From Thiogranum sp. (GTDB taxonomy: Bacteria; Pseudomonadota; Gammaproteobacteria; DSM-19610), in NCBI GenBank assembly GCA_030148915.1, contig JASBSN010000094.1:1-54618 (forward strand): a stretch of DNA of 54,618 bases, written 5' to 3'. The notes under the pieces were generated by a model. The model was not told the DNA's origin and did not search any database. It worked only from the letters and a program-made list of their open reading frames with translations. Position 1 is the first letter of the stretch, and every line of letters starts with the position of its first letter. The position numbers and the translations under genes were made by a program. Below, in pieces: positions 19,901 to 27,791 of this stretch.

Positions 19901-20261
19901 ACGTAATTAAATCCTGATCGCCATCGTTGTCGAAATCCGCCCAGGCCGCACCGTGACGGTCTGAGAAATTGTAGTTGACGCGGAAAATCTCATTGGAAAA
20001 AGTCCCATCGGTATTGTTCACGTACAAAGCCGGGGTATTGCTGTGATTACCCACCCACGCATCCGGCCAGCCGTCTCCGTTTACATCACCCCATGAAACC
20101 CCAAAGCTTTGCCCCACATAGTCAATTCCGGCCGAATCAGTAGCATTCTCGAATTGTGCGGCTTGCATGGCGAAACCCGCTGAACCCGTGGTGAGCAAAG
20201 TGACGCAACATGCGACGACGCCCATTTCAAAGAGAGAAATATGTGAATAGACATGCCGCAT
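16989..20261 (-). CDS. Large FG-GAP/ASPIC-UnbV surface protein with C-terminal sorting signal
   Basis: This is a 1090-residue secreted protein. After an N-terminal signal peptide come FG-GAP/VCBS repeats with calcium-binding DxNxDGxxD loops (WGDVNGDGWPDAWVG, FDNDGDQDL, FDWNNDGELDVFL, FDNDMDVDLYL, YDRDGYMDIFVTNG). An ASPIC/UnbV domain follows (NNHWLEIDLVG to WPSGVRQVL, about residues 550-640). Next are two Ig/cadherin-like domains, DxDGDGLPD-type repeats, a domain resembling choice-of-anchor U, and a tripartite tail at about residues 1042-1075. The tail has a Gly run followed by Cys (GGGGGCLIA), then DPMLP, a hydrophobic helix and RR. It resembles JDVT-CTERM sorting signals. An 18-residue extension past the Arg pair is unusual. 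The protein is probably surface anchored. Confidence 0.85.
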   Translation of the reverse strand: MRHVYSHISLFEMGVVACCVTLLTTGSAGFAMQAAQFENATDSAGIDYVGQSFGVSWGDVNGDGWPDAWVGNHSNTPALYVNNTDGTFSNEIFRVNYNFSDRHGAAWADFDNDGDQDLITLAGAQSGFGVGTNQLFVNMNGVLDDQAAALGLSYSLGRGRTPLWFDWNNDGELDVFLSNWSRVDGQAPSALFSQMNGRFSDSIGQTNLAVTGNSFAQLLTVGYSGSPLLVLAGSPYPDRVYNWQSIPFVDQTSLFALTDIDKWKVVDAAIADFNGDNLSDVFLVRIANGSQVIQTKPNDISAKLIVNASEKAFTFGADGLVQFEIGPSVVVAPSDIYIGSAGVHPSSQIFSVSSLDVNTAGLMPHQLGVDSGIYIGFDAQAGLWRVAASSGDWLGAGIAVAADTAISSLANIGFENSDGAANDKLFLQSATGFQDYSVAAGLNSATACRSAVAADFDNDMDVDLYLVCSSPTGNSANLLYENLGGGQFQLVPGAGGASGSSLGLADSAATADYDRDGYMDIFVTNGYEGTPFNRGPSQLFRNLGGNNHWLEIDLVGVISNRDAVGARVALTAAGVTQVRDRDGGMHSFSQNDTRLHFGLAGATVVDTIDISWPSGVRQVLSSIGVDQIIKVKEGSNQIAANQPPAISSIQSQVTQEDTATEVLPFNVSDSETDPAFLIVTATSSDQVLVPDADLVLGGSGSDRTILVTPAPGRNGGPVAITVIVSDGKDSASTTFDLTVQAVNDSPVARSDDAFVRIGEIINIPVAANDEGVDNSLDMGGIDIVDGPQRGSVSINNDGSISYFNTSLNSTNDSFTYTIKDVSGAVSNVATVRITINPLLDGAGNVISFAEAVGRGLDPNVSDGDTDGDGLPDIIEVGGDIANPLDSDYDGVIDAIETGGSAADATVIDGLALPNGAKVRISTTGGEALSRAMVVPVELQPLGTDFSFGAISYSATAPKGGSVGIVMVFSRELPRNLVVYKLDGNGSLVELPTAMWRQTSATTIELSVTDGDPLTDMDAILNGNIDDPIAIGNRNTLPVTGQGGGGGCLIAQAQGADPMLPILLGLAIVGLLRRYPLVPKRTISGNGGNFG

Positions 20262-20405
20262 TGACGAGGCACCTTATCTAATTAAAGAATCATTCAGTAT
20301 ATTTATTAGTAATTTTTTAATGGCCGCATCAACTCTAGCTAGTCACATTTTAGTGCACGGTAGTTGACTCACCAGCCCCGCGCCAATTGTATCCCACAAT
20401 ATCTG
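20262..20405. promoter_or_regulatory. AT-rich upstream region of the FG-GAP gene
   Basis: The bases just upstream of the minus-strand start at 20261 are strongly AT-rich. They include a TATACT hexamer (20296-20301, minus strand) and a TTGATG-TAATAA pair at about 18-base spacing, so a promoter here is plausible. An AAGG is found about 12 bases before the ATG. I cannot choose between the hexamers. Confidence 0.3.
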
Positions 20406-20632
20406 CTATTTCTGCTCCCAAGCGGAGGTGCCTGATGTAGTTGAAATTTCAAGAACGAATACCGCGAATTGTTGCCCCTGCCATGCGGTCTCTGAATCAC
20501 CTGGAATCTTAATGTAAAATTCAGCGGCGCGGCGCAATGCGGCAACAAAAGGGGCGGCACTCCCGGTGTCGTTCGTATAGCGCTTGTAAGCACAGAAACT
20601 GGTGCCGATCGGTCTGACAAAGGCCGAGTTGC
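20406..20632 (-). pseudogene. Possible C-terminal fragment of a lost gene
   Basis: Downstream of the methyltransferase stop, the minus strand stays open for about 75 codons ending in TAG at 20406, without any start codon of its own. The translated text looks protein-like (FVAALRRAAEFYIKIPGDSE, QQFAVFVLEISTTSGTSAWE). I do not recognise a family. A second frame in the same stretch is also open from a TTG, so chance is a real alternative. Confidence 0.22.
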
Positions 20633-21403
20633 CTAGTCGGGCTTGTTGGCAATGTAAGAAACGAAAGGACTTAGGCTTGGAATCGTTCTTATTACAAGCT
20701 GGTCAAAGTTTGTCTTGTATTTTCCTCTGTAGACAACTGTAGTAACAACGAAGCCAATATTCTCCAGAAATTCCACCACCTCTCGGGTAGTATATTCTCT
20801 GACATGACCCATGTGGCCGAGTTTTTCTAATTTTTGATATTCCGCATACATATTTCCAGAGCAGGAGTACGCTCGGTTTCTGATCAGATAATTAAGCATG
20901 CCCTTGAGAGATCTGAGGTTGGGGCTAGAGAGCATCAAGGATGCGTTTGGCCTCATAACGCGAAATACCTCGGACAAAGTAAATATTGGATTTATGCGAA
21001 GATGTTCAAAGAGCTCGTTAAAAACAACCGCGTCAAACGAATCATCTTCAAAAGGGAGCTTCTGTTTCTCAATGTCACACTTTACGACATTGATACCGAT
21101 TTTATTGATAGATGACGAATATCTCTCAGGCGCGATGTCACAGCCAGTAACGTTATAATTGCTTTTCGCCAACGCACCAGTAAGAAGCAAAGGTATCGAG
21201 CCGAATTCCAACACCGTGGCATTCGCAGCTACTTGCTCCTTTACGATATCCAAATCCAATGCAATTCTTGTTTTGTGATTCGATACGTACGAATTATGCC
21301 ATTGCGACAGTGTTGGCTCCTCTGGAGACAAATCACCTGCGCATTCCTCTACTGTCTTCAAGGATTCCGCTGACGGGACAAATGGCTCACGTTCTGACTT
21401 CAT
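20633..21403 (-). CDS. Class I SAM-dependent methyltransferase
   Basis: The 256-residue protein has a Rossmann methyltransferase core. Motif I is degenerate (ATVLEFGSIPLLLTGAL, where the usual DxGxGxG is EFGSIPL). It is followed by the acidic end of strand 2 (GCDIAPERY), VVKCDIEKQKLPFEDDSFDAVVFNELFEHL as in Methyltransf_11, and FRVMRPNASLMLSSPN. A GGAG lies five bases upstream of the ATG. It may methylate a sugar of the polysaccharide or an acceptor lipid. The substrate is inferred only from its place between the sulfation gene and the surface-protein gene. Confidence 0.82.
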   Translation of the reverse strand: MKSEREPFVPSAESLKTVEECAGDLSPEEPTLSQWHNSYVSNHKTRIALDLDIVKEQVAANATVLEFGSIPLLLTGALAKSNYNVTGCDIAPERYSSSINKIGINVVKCDIEKQKLPFEDDSFDAVVFNELFEHLRINPIFTLSEVFRVMRPNASLMLSSPNLRSLKGMLNYLIRNRAYSCSGNMYAEYQKLEKLGHMGHVREYTTREVVEFLENIGFVVTTVVYRGKYKTNFDQLVIRTIPSLSPFVSYIANKPD

Positions 21404-21667
21404 CGGGACTCCGTTTCAACCGTATTATTCTGACCAGTCATCGTAGTACGCTAACAACGTACTCCCCGACGCGCAAAATAGCCTGACGTCGCACTCAATT
21501 AACCCGCCTCCATCAGAGTCGACTCATGCAACGGAACGACACTGACCACCGATGTACTGACAGAACTCATGACGGCTGTCATTGATACTTTCGCACTCAT
21601 CACTGAAGTGGCACCGACCTTCCTTATCCAGTGGACGTTTGCTTGGACTGCGGACAGAGGCAGGCGC
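21404..21667. other. Gap between methyltransferase and sat/cysC genes
   Basis: I see no supported gene in these 264 bases. The region may carry the promoter of the methyltransferase gene, but no hexamer pair stood out. Confidence 0.35.
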
Positions 21668-23431
21668 TCAACTATCCCCAGTATTACCCTCCGTATCCAA
21701 ATATCCCTCCCGCAACAAGTAGAGGTAGATATCCTGTGCCGCCTCCATAGGAGTCAGACCCTCTGTATTCACCCGTAGCTCCGCATGCTCCGGAATCTCG
21801 TAAGGATCGCTGATCCCGGTAAATTCTGGAATCTCACCCCGCCTGGCCTTTGCGTACAGCCCTTTGCGATCACGCGCTTCGCAAGTTTCGAGGGACGTTG
21901 ACACGTGGATTTCAATAAAATCGCCGTGCGGCTCGATCATTTCCCGCACAGAGCGGCGCATCTGGGTATACGGCGCGATCGGCGCGCAAATCGCCACACC
22001 GCGGTTCTTCGTGATTTCACTGGCAACGTAACCTATCCGGTTTACGTTGATGTTACGGTGCGCTTTCGAGAAACCCAGCTCACTCGACAGGTGCTGGCGG
22101 ACAATGTCGCCGTCCAGCAGCGTCACTGGCCGCCCCCCGGCTTCCAGCAACTTGGCATAGATGATTTTCGCCAGTGTGGATTTTCCAGAACCGGAGAGCC
22201 CGGTGAAGAACAGGGTAAAGCCCTGCCGGGGCCTGGGCGGATACACCTTGCGCAACTCACGGACCACTTCTGGGAAGCTAAACCACGTCGGAATTTCCTC
22301 GCCGCGCACCAGGTCTCGCTTCAGCTGGGCATCGGTGTATTCGGCATACTCCAGCCGCTGAGATTCGATCTCGGAAATAGGCATGAACCGGTCGCGCACA
22401 GGAACGTAATGCATGGTTTCAACAGGCACAGCCTGGATTTGAAGATCGTCTTTGTACTGCGCCACCAGCTCCTGGGCAGCATACGGTGCATAGAACGTGT
22501 CTGCCTCAGCGTCACCGGCAGGCGCTCCGTTTCCGGCCGGCGGCGGATAAGCGTGCTTGGGGCCGATGATCATGTGCGAGCAACCGTAATTCTGACTGAC
22601 AATCGCATGCCAAAGCGCCTCTCGCGGCCCCGCCATGCGCATGGCCAGCGGCAGCAGGGACAGCATGGCGAGATTCTGCGGGTAATGCTGCCGGACTGCC
22701 TGATAGCAATGCACGCGCGCGTAGTACTGCAGATCACCGGGTTTGGTCACGCCGACAGTCGGGTGCAGCAGGATGTGGCCCTGGATATTCTTGGCAGCCT
22801 GCAAGGTGATATCGCGCTGCAGGCGGTGCATGGGCTTGGATGTCTGGAAGGCCACTACCCGCCGCCAACCCTTTTTCCGGAACAGGGCCCGCATTTCTTC
22901 GGGGGTGTCCCAAAAGCTTTCAAAGTCGTGGTGCACTGGCAACTGGATACCCTCGATGCTGCCGCTGACGTACACCGGGTTGACCATCTCCCGCAGGTAG
23001 CGCACGCCAGGGTGCCGATCCGAGGTCGTACCGTAAACCTTCTCCGCTTCCCGGCTCTTGTCCGGTTGCCAGATATCGCCCACGGTCAGGACGGCGGGCA
23101 TGAAGCCCTCGCCATCACGAAGAGCGATTTTCGAGCCTTTTTGGAGTTTTTCGGCAAACTTTTCTGCAATATCAAGAACTATCGGAATTGGCCACACGGT
23201 TCCGTCAGCCAGCCGCACAGTGTCAACAACAGCTTCATAATCTGCTTGGTCCATGAAGCCCGTGAGCGGCGAAAACGCACCATTCATCAAGAGTTCCAGG
23301 TCGCAGACCTGTCGCTGACTCAGGGTAAGCGACAGAAACCCCTGAGACTCCGTTTTCAGGACTTCCGCCCGCTCAGCATCCACCAGGAGGTCGACCAGCT
23401 TATTACCGTGAGGCGGCACAAAATATTCCAT
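21668..23431 (-). CDS. Bifunctional sulfate adenylyltransferase/adenylylsulfate kinase
   Basis: A 587-residue fusion of an ATP-sulfurylase (about 1-390) and an APS kinase (about 400-570), which together convert sulfate and ATP to APS and then PAPS in the cytoplasm. The kinase half looks intact: P-loop FTGLSGSGKSTLAKII, LLDGDIVRQHLSSELGFS, ITKNRGVAICAPIAPY. The sulfurylase half is recognisable (HPTVGVTKPGDLQYYARVHCYQ, LLPLAMRMAGPREALWHAIVSQNYGCSHMIIG) but its catalytic motifs differ from the norm. QTRNPxHRAH is QTSKPMHRLQ at about residue 198, and GRDHAGP is GPKHAYP at about 290. Activity of that half is therefore uncertain. PAPS from this enzyme would feed the three sulfotransferases of the locus. 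AAGAGA precedes the ATG. Confidence 0.93.
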   Translation of the reverse strand: MEYFVPPHGNKLVDLLVDAERAEVLKTESQGFLSLTLSQRQVCDLELLMNGAFSPLTGFMDQADYEAVVDTVRLADGTVWPIPIVLDIAEKFAEKLQKGSKIALRDGEGFMPAVLTVGDIWQPDKSREAEKVYGTTSDRHPGVRYLREMVNPVYVSGSIEGIQLPVHHDFESFWDTPEEMRALFRKKGWRRVVAFQTSKPMHRLQRDITLQAAKNIQGHILLHPTVGVTKPGDLQYYARVHCYQAVRQHYPQNLAMLSLLPLAMRMAGPREALWHAIVSQNYGCSHMIIGPKHAYPPPAGNGAPAGDAEADTFYAPYAAQELVAQYKDDLQIQAVPVETMHYVPVRDRFMPISEIESQRLEYAEYTDAQLKRDLVRGEEIPTWFSFPEVVRELRKVYPPRPRQGFTLFFTGLSGSGKSTLAKIIYAKLLEAGGRPVTLLDGDIVRQHLSSELGFSKAHRNINVNRIGYVASEITKNRGVAICAPIAPYTQMRRSVREMIEPHGDFIEIHVSTSLETCEARDRKGLYAKARRGEIPEFTGISDPYEIPEHAELRVNTEGLTPMEAAQDIYLYLLREGYLDTEGNTGDS

Positions 23432-23728
23432 AGCGTCTCTTACCTATTTTCCAGGGCTTAGTATCTGGGACAGAGTTGTCAGCTTGTTTGGGCGTCACGG
23501 AGTAAGCGGCGGATCGTCGGTTTTTTTTACATATTCGGCTCTGCCTGGCAGGAGTGTATGCGCTGGCCGCAACCAGGTAAAGCTCTGCCGCCTATGGTTC
23601 TTTTAAACTTGCATATGAGCGCACAGGGGGGCGCCGCTGGCTACCATACTGAGCCATCAGTAGCAGGAATAATACCGCTACAGCGCGACGCCCTGGCGCG
23701 TCTGTTACGGAACAGCGGAAACATGTCC
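23432..23728. other. 297-base gap upstream of sat/cysC
   Basis: No supported gene is present here. Because sat/cysC is read away from this gap on the minus strand, its promoter is probably here. An AT-rich patch (TTTAAAAGAACCAT on the minus strand, near 23605-23618) is the only candidate and is weak. No terminator for the upstream phosphohexomutase gene was identified. Confidence 0.3.
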
Positions 23729-25177
23729 CTAGCGCCAGCCCGCCAGCAGCGCTAGGCACTCATGATTCAGCGCCTTGGCCCTTTGGGGGTCCGCCGCTTC
23801 GTTATAGCAGCGTAGTTCAGGTGCATTACCGGATGGTCGCAGGTGAATTATTTCATTGTTTTCAAACGTTATTCTCAAGCCATCGGTGTGGTCGACCGCG
23901 TGCACCGGCCCGCACAGTGGCCCGAACATGGCCGCAAGTGCCGTCTCGGACATAGCGAGCCCGGCTATCTTCTGCCGCGAAATTTCCGTAGGGAAGTTTT
24001 TCAGCCGATCACTCGCCGTATAGCGGCGCGGAAGCGCCTCGACCAGTCCGCTCACGGGACAGCCTTGCTGCCGTGCACCGACCAGCACAGCGAGTATCGG
24101 CAATAGCGCGTCTCGTGTGGGCAACGCCGTCAGGATTCTGCCGTTCACCGAAACGTCCGATGCCAGCAGAAAACCGCCGTTGGCCTCGTACCCTGCCACG
24201 CTGCCCTGGTCCGCCGCCAGTTCCTGGTCCATCTTCTCGATCACATAGGGTGAGCCGATGCGGGTGCGGTACACCGAACTGAACCAGCCACAGGCTTCCA
24301 CCACGGTATTGCTGCTGACGGGCGTAACCACCGTATCGATGCCCAGAAAATGCGCGCACAACACCCCCACTACGTCGCCGCGCAACCAGTCACCGCGTTC
24401 ATCGGCGATCAACGGACGATCGGCGTCGCCGTCGGTCGACACGACCGTATCGAAACCCTGTTCGGCGGCCCACCGGCTACCCAGTTCAATATCCTCAGCA
24501 CGGATGGCCTCTGTATCGACGGGAATAAAGACTTCCGAGCGTGCCAGCGGGGTCACCTCTGCGCCCAAGGCCTCCAGGACCTGCACTAACAGGTCACGCG
24601 CCACACCGGAATGCTGGTAGACACCCACGCGCATGCCCTTCAAACAGCTGGATCTGAAGAAGTCGATATACCGATTCAGGTAACTCTGCGCCGCAGTTTC
24701 GTCTACCGGTGGCAGATCAGCGGTATCGATATCCGGAAAGGGTTCGGGCAACTCGACGGGTTGCCCGCGAATGAGGGCTTCGTCGGGCTTGAGGATCTCG
24801 CCGTCCGGTCGGTTGAATTTGATGCCGTTGCGGTCATCCGGTATGTGGCTGCCGGTCACCATGATGGATGCAGCGTGCTGTTGCATCGCCACATAGGCGA
24901 CCGCCGGCGTTGGCAGCCGACCCACATAGACCGGCCGGTAGCCGCTGTCGCTGACAGCCCGTGCAACCGCCGCGAGGATACGTCCGGTACTGGGGCGCAG
25001 ATCGCCCGAGAGGTAAACGGCATCTCCGGTATTGATTGCGGATTGTGCCTGCATGGCTTGCAGGAATGCCTGTGTGTAGGCATAACACACCGGGTCGGTC
25101 ATGGCCTCGACCGTGCCGCGCGCGCCACTGGTGCCAAAACCCACCCCGCTGGAGGTCATCAGCTCATCGATTTTCAT
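23729..25177 (-). CDS. Phosphomannomutase/phosphoglucomutase-type phosphohexomutase
   Basis: The enzyme interconverts hexose 6- and 1-phosphates (mannose and/or glucose) and so supplies GDP-mannose or dTDP-glucose precursors. From ATG at 25177 (MKIDELMTSSGVGFGTSGARGTVEAM) it is 482 residues; the frame extends upstream to 25270 without protein-like character. Family motifs are the N-terminal FGTSGARG, the active-site Ser loop IMVTGSHIPDDRNGIKF, the metal loop STDGDADRPLIAD, the sugar-specificity loop GYEANGGFLL and the phosphate-binding RPSGNAPELRCY. GYEANGG in place of the common GEqSGH/GEmSGH form makes substrate preference hard to call. It follows rfbB in the same direction, 144 bases downstream. 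Confidence 0.9.
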   Translation of the reverse strand: MKIDELMTSSGVGFGTSGARGTVEAMTDPVCYAYTQAFLQAMQAQSAINTGDAVYLSGDLRPSTGRILAAVARAVSDSGYRPVYVGRLPTPAVAYVAMQQHAASIMVTGSHIPDDRNGIKFNRPDGEILKPDEALIRGQPVELPEPFPDIDTADLPPVDETAAQSYLNRYIDFFRSSCLKGMRVGVYQHSGVARDLLVQVLEALGAEVTPLARSEVFIPVDTEAIRAEDIELGSRWAAEQGFDTVVSTDGDADRPLIADERGDWLRGDVVGVLCAHFLGIDTVVTPVSSNTVVEACGWFSSVYRTRIGSPYVIEKMDQELAADQGSVAGYEANGGFLLASDVSVNGRILTALPTRDALLPILAVLVGARQQGCPVSGLVEALPRRYTASDRLKNFPTEISRQKIAGLAMSETALAAMFGPLCGPVHAVDHTDGLRITFENNEIIHLRPSGNAPELRCYNEAADPQRAKALNHECLALLAGWR

Positions 25178-25321
25178 GCTTGATCGCTCAGTAATAGGGA
25201 ACGGTTTTTGTGTTGGACTAATGTGCGCAAATTTGGCTGAGGCAGGGAGCCGAACAGGGCGGACCGACAATGTTGGGCGGCGCGGCGCTCAGTCCAACCT
25301 ACGGGCCGATGAAACGGGTCG

Positions 25322-26374
25322 TCAGTTGTGGCCATATTGTTGCCGGTAATAATTTCTGTAGTCACCACTGCGCGCGTGCTCCACCCACGCCGGGTGTTCC
25401 AGGTACCATTGAACCGTTTTGACGATGCCCTGCTCGAACTGGTACAGCGGAGCCCAGTCCAGCTCGCGCATGAGTTTGCCTGCATCGATAGCATAGCGAC
25501 GATCGTGGCCCGGCCGGTCCTTGATGTAGGTAATCAGGTCTTCCTTCGGACCGCCACCCGGCCTGAGTTCGTCCAGCGTGCGGCAGATCCGCGCGACGAT
25601 ATCGATATTGGTCCACTCGTTGCAGCCGCCGATGTTATACGTCTCGCCCGCCCTGCCGCCAGCCAGTACCGCGTCGATGCCGCGGCAGTGGTCTTCGACA
25701 TACAACCAGTCTCGCACGTTCTTGCCGTCACCGTAAATCGGCAGTGGCCGGTCTTCCAGCGCGTTCATAATGACCAGCGGAATGAGTTTTTCCGGAAACT
25801 GGTAAGGCCCGTAGTTGTTGGAACAATTGGTGGTCAGTACCGGCAGTCCGTAGGTATGGAACCACGCACGCACCAAGTGATCCGACGCCGCTTTGGATGC
25901 CGAATAGGGGCTGTTGGGCGCATATGGCGTACGCTCCGTAAACGGCGGATCGTCAGGCCCCAGCGATCCGTACACTTCGTCGGTGGAGACATGCAGAAAA
26001 CGGCAGTCCGGGGCGTCACCCCGCCAGGCGTTCGCTGCGGCCTCCAATAGTGTGAATGTCCCTTCGATATTGGTGCGCACAAAGGCGCCGGGGTCGGTAA
26101 TCGAGCGGTCGACGTGGGATTCTGCGGCGAAATTGACCACGGTATCGACGACCTCCTCGTCGAACAATGTCCTGAGCAGCGACGCGTCACAAATATCGCC
26201 GCGCACGAAGCGATAATTATCGTTCGCCTCCACTCCCTTCAGGTTTTCCAGGTTGCCCGCGTAGGTCAGCGCATCCAGGTTGATCACGCGGTCGCCGGGA
26301 TATCGCTCCAGCCAGTAGCGGACAAAGTTTGCACCGATAAAACCGGCGCCGCCGGTTACCAGCAGCGTTTTCAT
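25322..26374 (-). CDS. rfbB: dTDP-glucose 4,6-dehydratase
   Basis: RfbB/RmlB converts dTDP-D-glucose to dTDP-4-keto-6-deoxyglucose, the second step of dTDP-L-rhamnose synthesis. The 350-residue protein is of standard length. It shows the NAD loop VTGGAGFIGANFVRYWL, the diagnostic NFAAESHVDRSI, the catalytic region FLHVSTDEVYGSL and YSASKAASDHLVRAW, NCSNNYGPYQFPEKLIP, and KDRPGHDRRYAID near the C-terminus. Its ATG overlaps the rfbD stop by four bases. It is the last gene of the tight A-C-D-B operon. Confidence 0.97.
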   Translation of the reverse strand: MKTLLVTGGAGFIGANFVRYWLERYPGDRVINLDALTYAGNLENLKGVEANDNYRFVRGDICDASLLRTLFDEEVVDTVVNFAAESHVDRSITDPGAFVRTNIEGTFTLLEAAANAWRGDAPDCRFLHVSTDEVYGSLGPDDPPFTERTPYAPNSPYSASKAASDHLVRAWFHTYGLPVLTTNCSNNYGPYQFPEKLIPLVIMNALEDRPLPIYGDGKNVRDWLYVEDHCRGIDAVLAGGRAGETYNIGGCNEWTNIDIVARICRTLDELRPGGGPKEDLITYIKDRPGHDRRYAIDAGKLMRELDWAPLYQFEQGIVKTVQWYLEHPAWVEHARSGDYRNYYRQQYGHN

Positions 26375-27234
26375 AAAGGCATCTCCACCAGCATGCTGCG
26401 CAGGCTGTCACACCAGTGCGGAATCTCGTCGCCGAGAACCGAGCGGATCTTTTCCTTGTTCAGCACCGAGTAGTTCGGGCGCTTGGCCGCGCTGGGATAC
26501 TCGCGGCTGGGGATCGGCAGCAAACGCCTGACCTTTCCGGGGTGCCCGAGCTGCGCTGCGATCGAAATGATCTGGTGGGCAAAATCGAACCATGAGGCGA
26601 CGCCTTCATTGGTGAAATTCCAGGTGCCGGACAGGTCTTTCTCGATCAGGGTTTGCATCGCCGTCACGATGTCCGCCGTCCAGGACGGCGTTCCGAGCTG
26701 ATCGTCGACGACGCGTATTTCTTCGCGCTCGGCCATCAGCCGCAGCAGGGTTTTCACAAAGTTGTTGCCGTGCGCACCGTAGACCCAGGCTGTCCTGACA
26801 ATCAGGGCCTCTGGCAGTGTTTCGCGAACCGCCTGCTCACCTTCCCATTTTGACTGCCCGTACACGCTGATCGGCGCGCCCGTGTCGGCTTCTCCGTAAG
26901 GCCGCGAGCGATCCCCCGCGAAAATGAAATCCGTTGACACGTGCAACAGACGGCTGTCGCTGCGTTTCGCGCCCTGCGCCACAGCGCGGGCGCCGTCGCG
27001 GTTTACGCGGAACGCCAGCTCGGCTTCCTCTTCCGCCTTATCCACCTGTGTGTAGGCTGCGCAGTTGATGACCCAGTCTGCTTTGTAGGCGGCAACGGCA
27101 TCCGCCACCGCATGAGGAACGGAAAGATCCAGCTCTGCGCGACCGGCACTTATAACCTCGTCGCCCTTCGCGGCAAACCCCAGACAAGCCTCTTTCCCGA
27201 GTTGACCGCCCGCGCCGATGATCAGTATTCTCAC
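26371..27234 (-). CDS. rfbD: dTDP-4-dehydrorhamnose reductase
   Basis: RfbD/RmlD reduces dTDP-4-keto-L-rhamnose to dTDP-L-rhamnose with NAD(P)H, the final step of the pathway. The 287-residue protein has the nucleotide loop ILIIGAGGQLGKEACLGF, the segment WVINCAAYTQVDKAEEEAELAFRVN, the Ser and YxxxK active site in LHVSTDFIFAGD and VYGQSKWEGEQAV, and RTAWVYGAHGNNFVKTLLRL. It overlaps rfbC by four bases upstream and rfbB by four bases downstream, which implies translational coupling. Confidence 0.97.
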   Translation of the reverse strand: MRILIIGAGGQLGKEACLGFAAKGDEVISAGRAELDLSVPHAVADAVAAYKADWVINCAAYTQVDKAEEEAELAFRVNRDGARAVAQGAKRSDSRLLHVSTDFIFAGDRSRPYGEADTGAPISVYGQSKWEGEQAVRETLPEALIVRTAWVYGAHGNNFVKTLLRLMAEREEIRVVDDQLGTPSWTADIVTAMQTLIEKDLSGTWNFTNEGVASWFDFAHQIISIAAQLGHPGKVRRLLPIPSREYPSAAKRPNYSVLNKEKIRSVLGDEIPHWCDSLRSMLVEMPL

Positions 27235-27791
27235 GATGAACTCGCATAGTCGGGCAGAACATCGTGCATATCGGCCAACAACCTATTGCCGGCATCCTTA
27301 TCCGATACCACGAAGTGCTCGCCGGGCCACTCTATGCCGACAGCCGGATCATCCCAGCGGATGCCGTGTTCGTCCTCGGGTGCGTAGTAGTCCGTACACT
27401 TATATAGGAAGTCAGCACTGTCGCTCAACACGCAAAAGCCGTGCGCGAATCCCGGCGGCGCATACAGCTGATGGTGATTATCCGCCGAAAGCTCTGCGCC
27501 CACCCACTGACCAAACGTGGGCGAACCCTTGCGAATATCCACAACCACATCGAAGACCGTGCCGGCCACCACCCGCACCAGCTTGCCCTGCGGCCGCTGC
27601 AGTTGATAGTGCAATCCGCGCAACACCCCTTGTGCGGAGCGCGAATGGTTATCCTGGACAAAGTCGACATCCAGTCCCTGCGCGGCGTACCTTTCGCGGT
27701 GCCATGACTCGAGAAAAAAGCCGCGGGCGTCACCGTGTACATCCGGTTCAACCAACAATACGTCCGTCAGCCGGGTAGGCGTTATTTTCAC
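27231..27791 (-). CDS. rfbC: dTDP-4-dehydrorhamnose 3,5-epimerase
   Basis: RfbC/RmlC epimerises C3 and C5 of dTDP-4-keto-6-deoxyglucose to the L-rhamno form. The 186-residue cupin has [22 protein letters not shown], the catalytic-His stretch [75 protein letters not shown] and [14 protein letters not shown]. It overlaps rfbA and rfbD by four bases each. Confidence 0.97.
   Translation of the reverse strand: MKITPTRLTDVLLVEPDVHGDARGFFLESWHRERYAAQGLDVDFVQDNHSRSAQGVLRGLHYQLQRPQGKLVRVVAGTVFDVVVDIRKGSPTFGQWVGAELSADNHHQLYAPPGFAHGFCVLSDSADFLYKCTDYYAPEDEHGIRWDDPAVGIEWPGEHFVVSDKDAGNRLLADMHDVLPDYASSS

Noticed and set aside
21905-23461. 518-codon open frame on the plus strand
   Set aside because: Complete antisense shadow of the well-supported sat/cysC fusion; the translation is rich in His, Arg and Gln and shows no domain.
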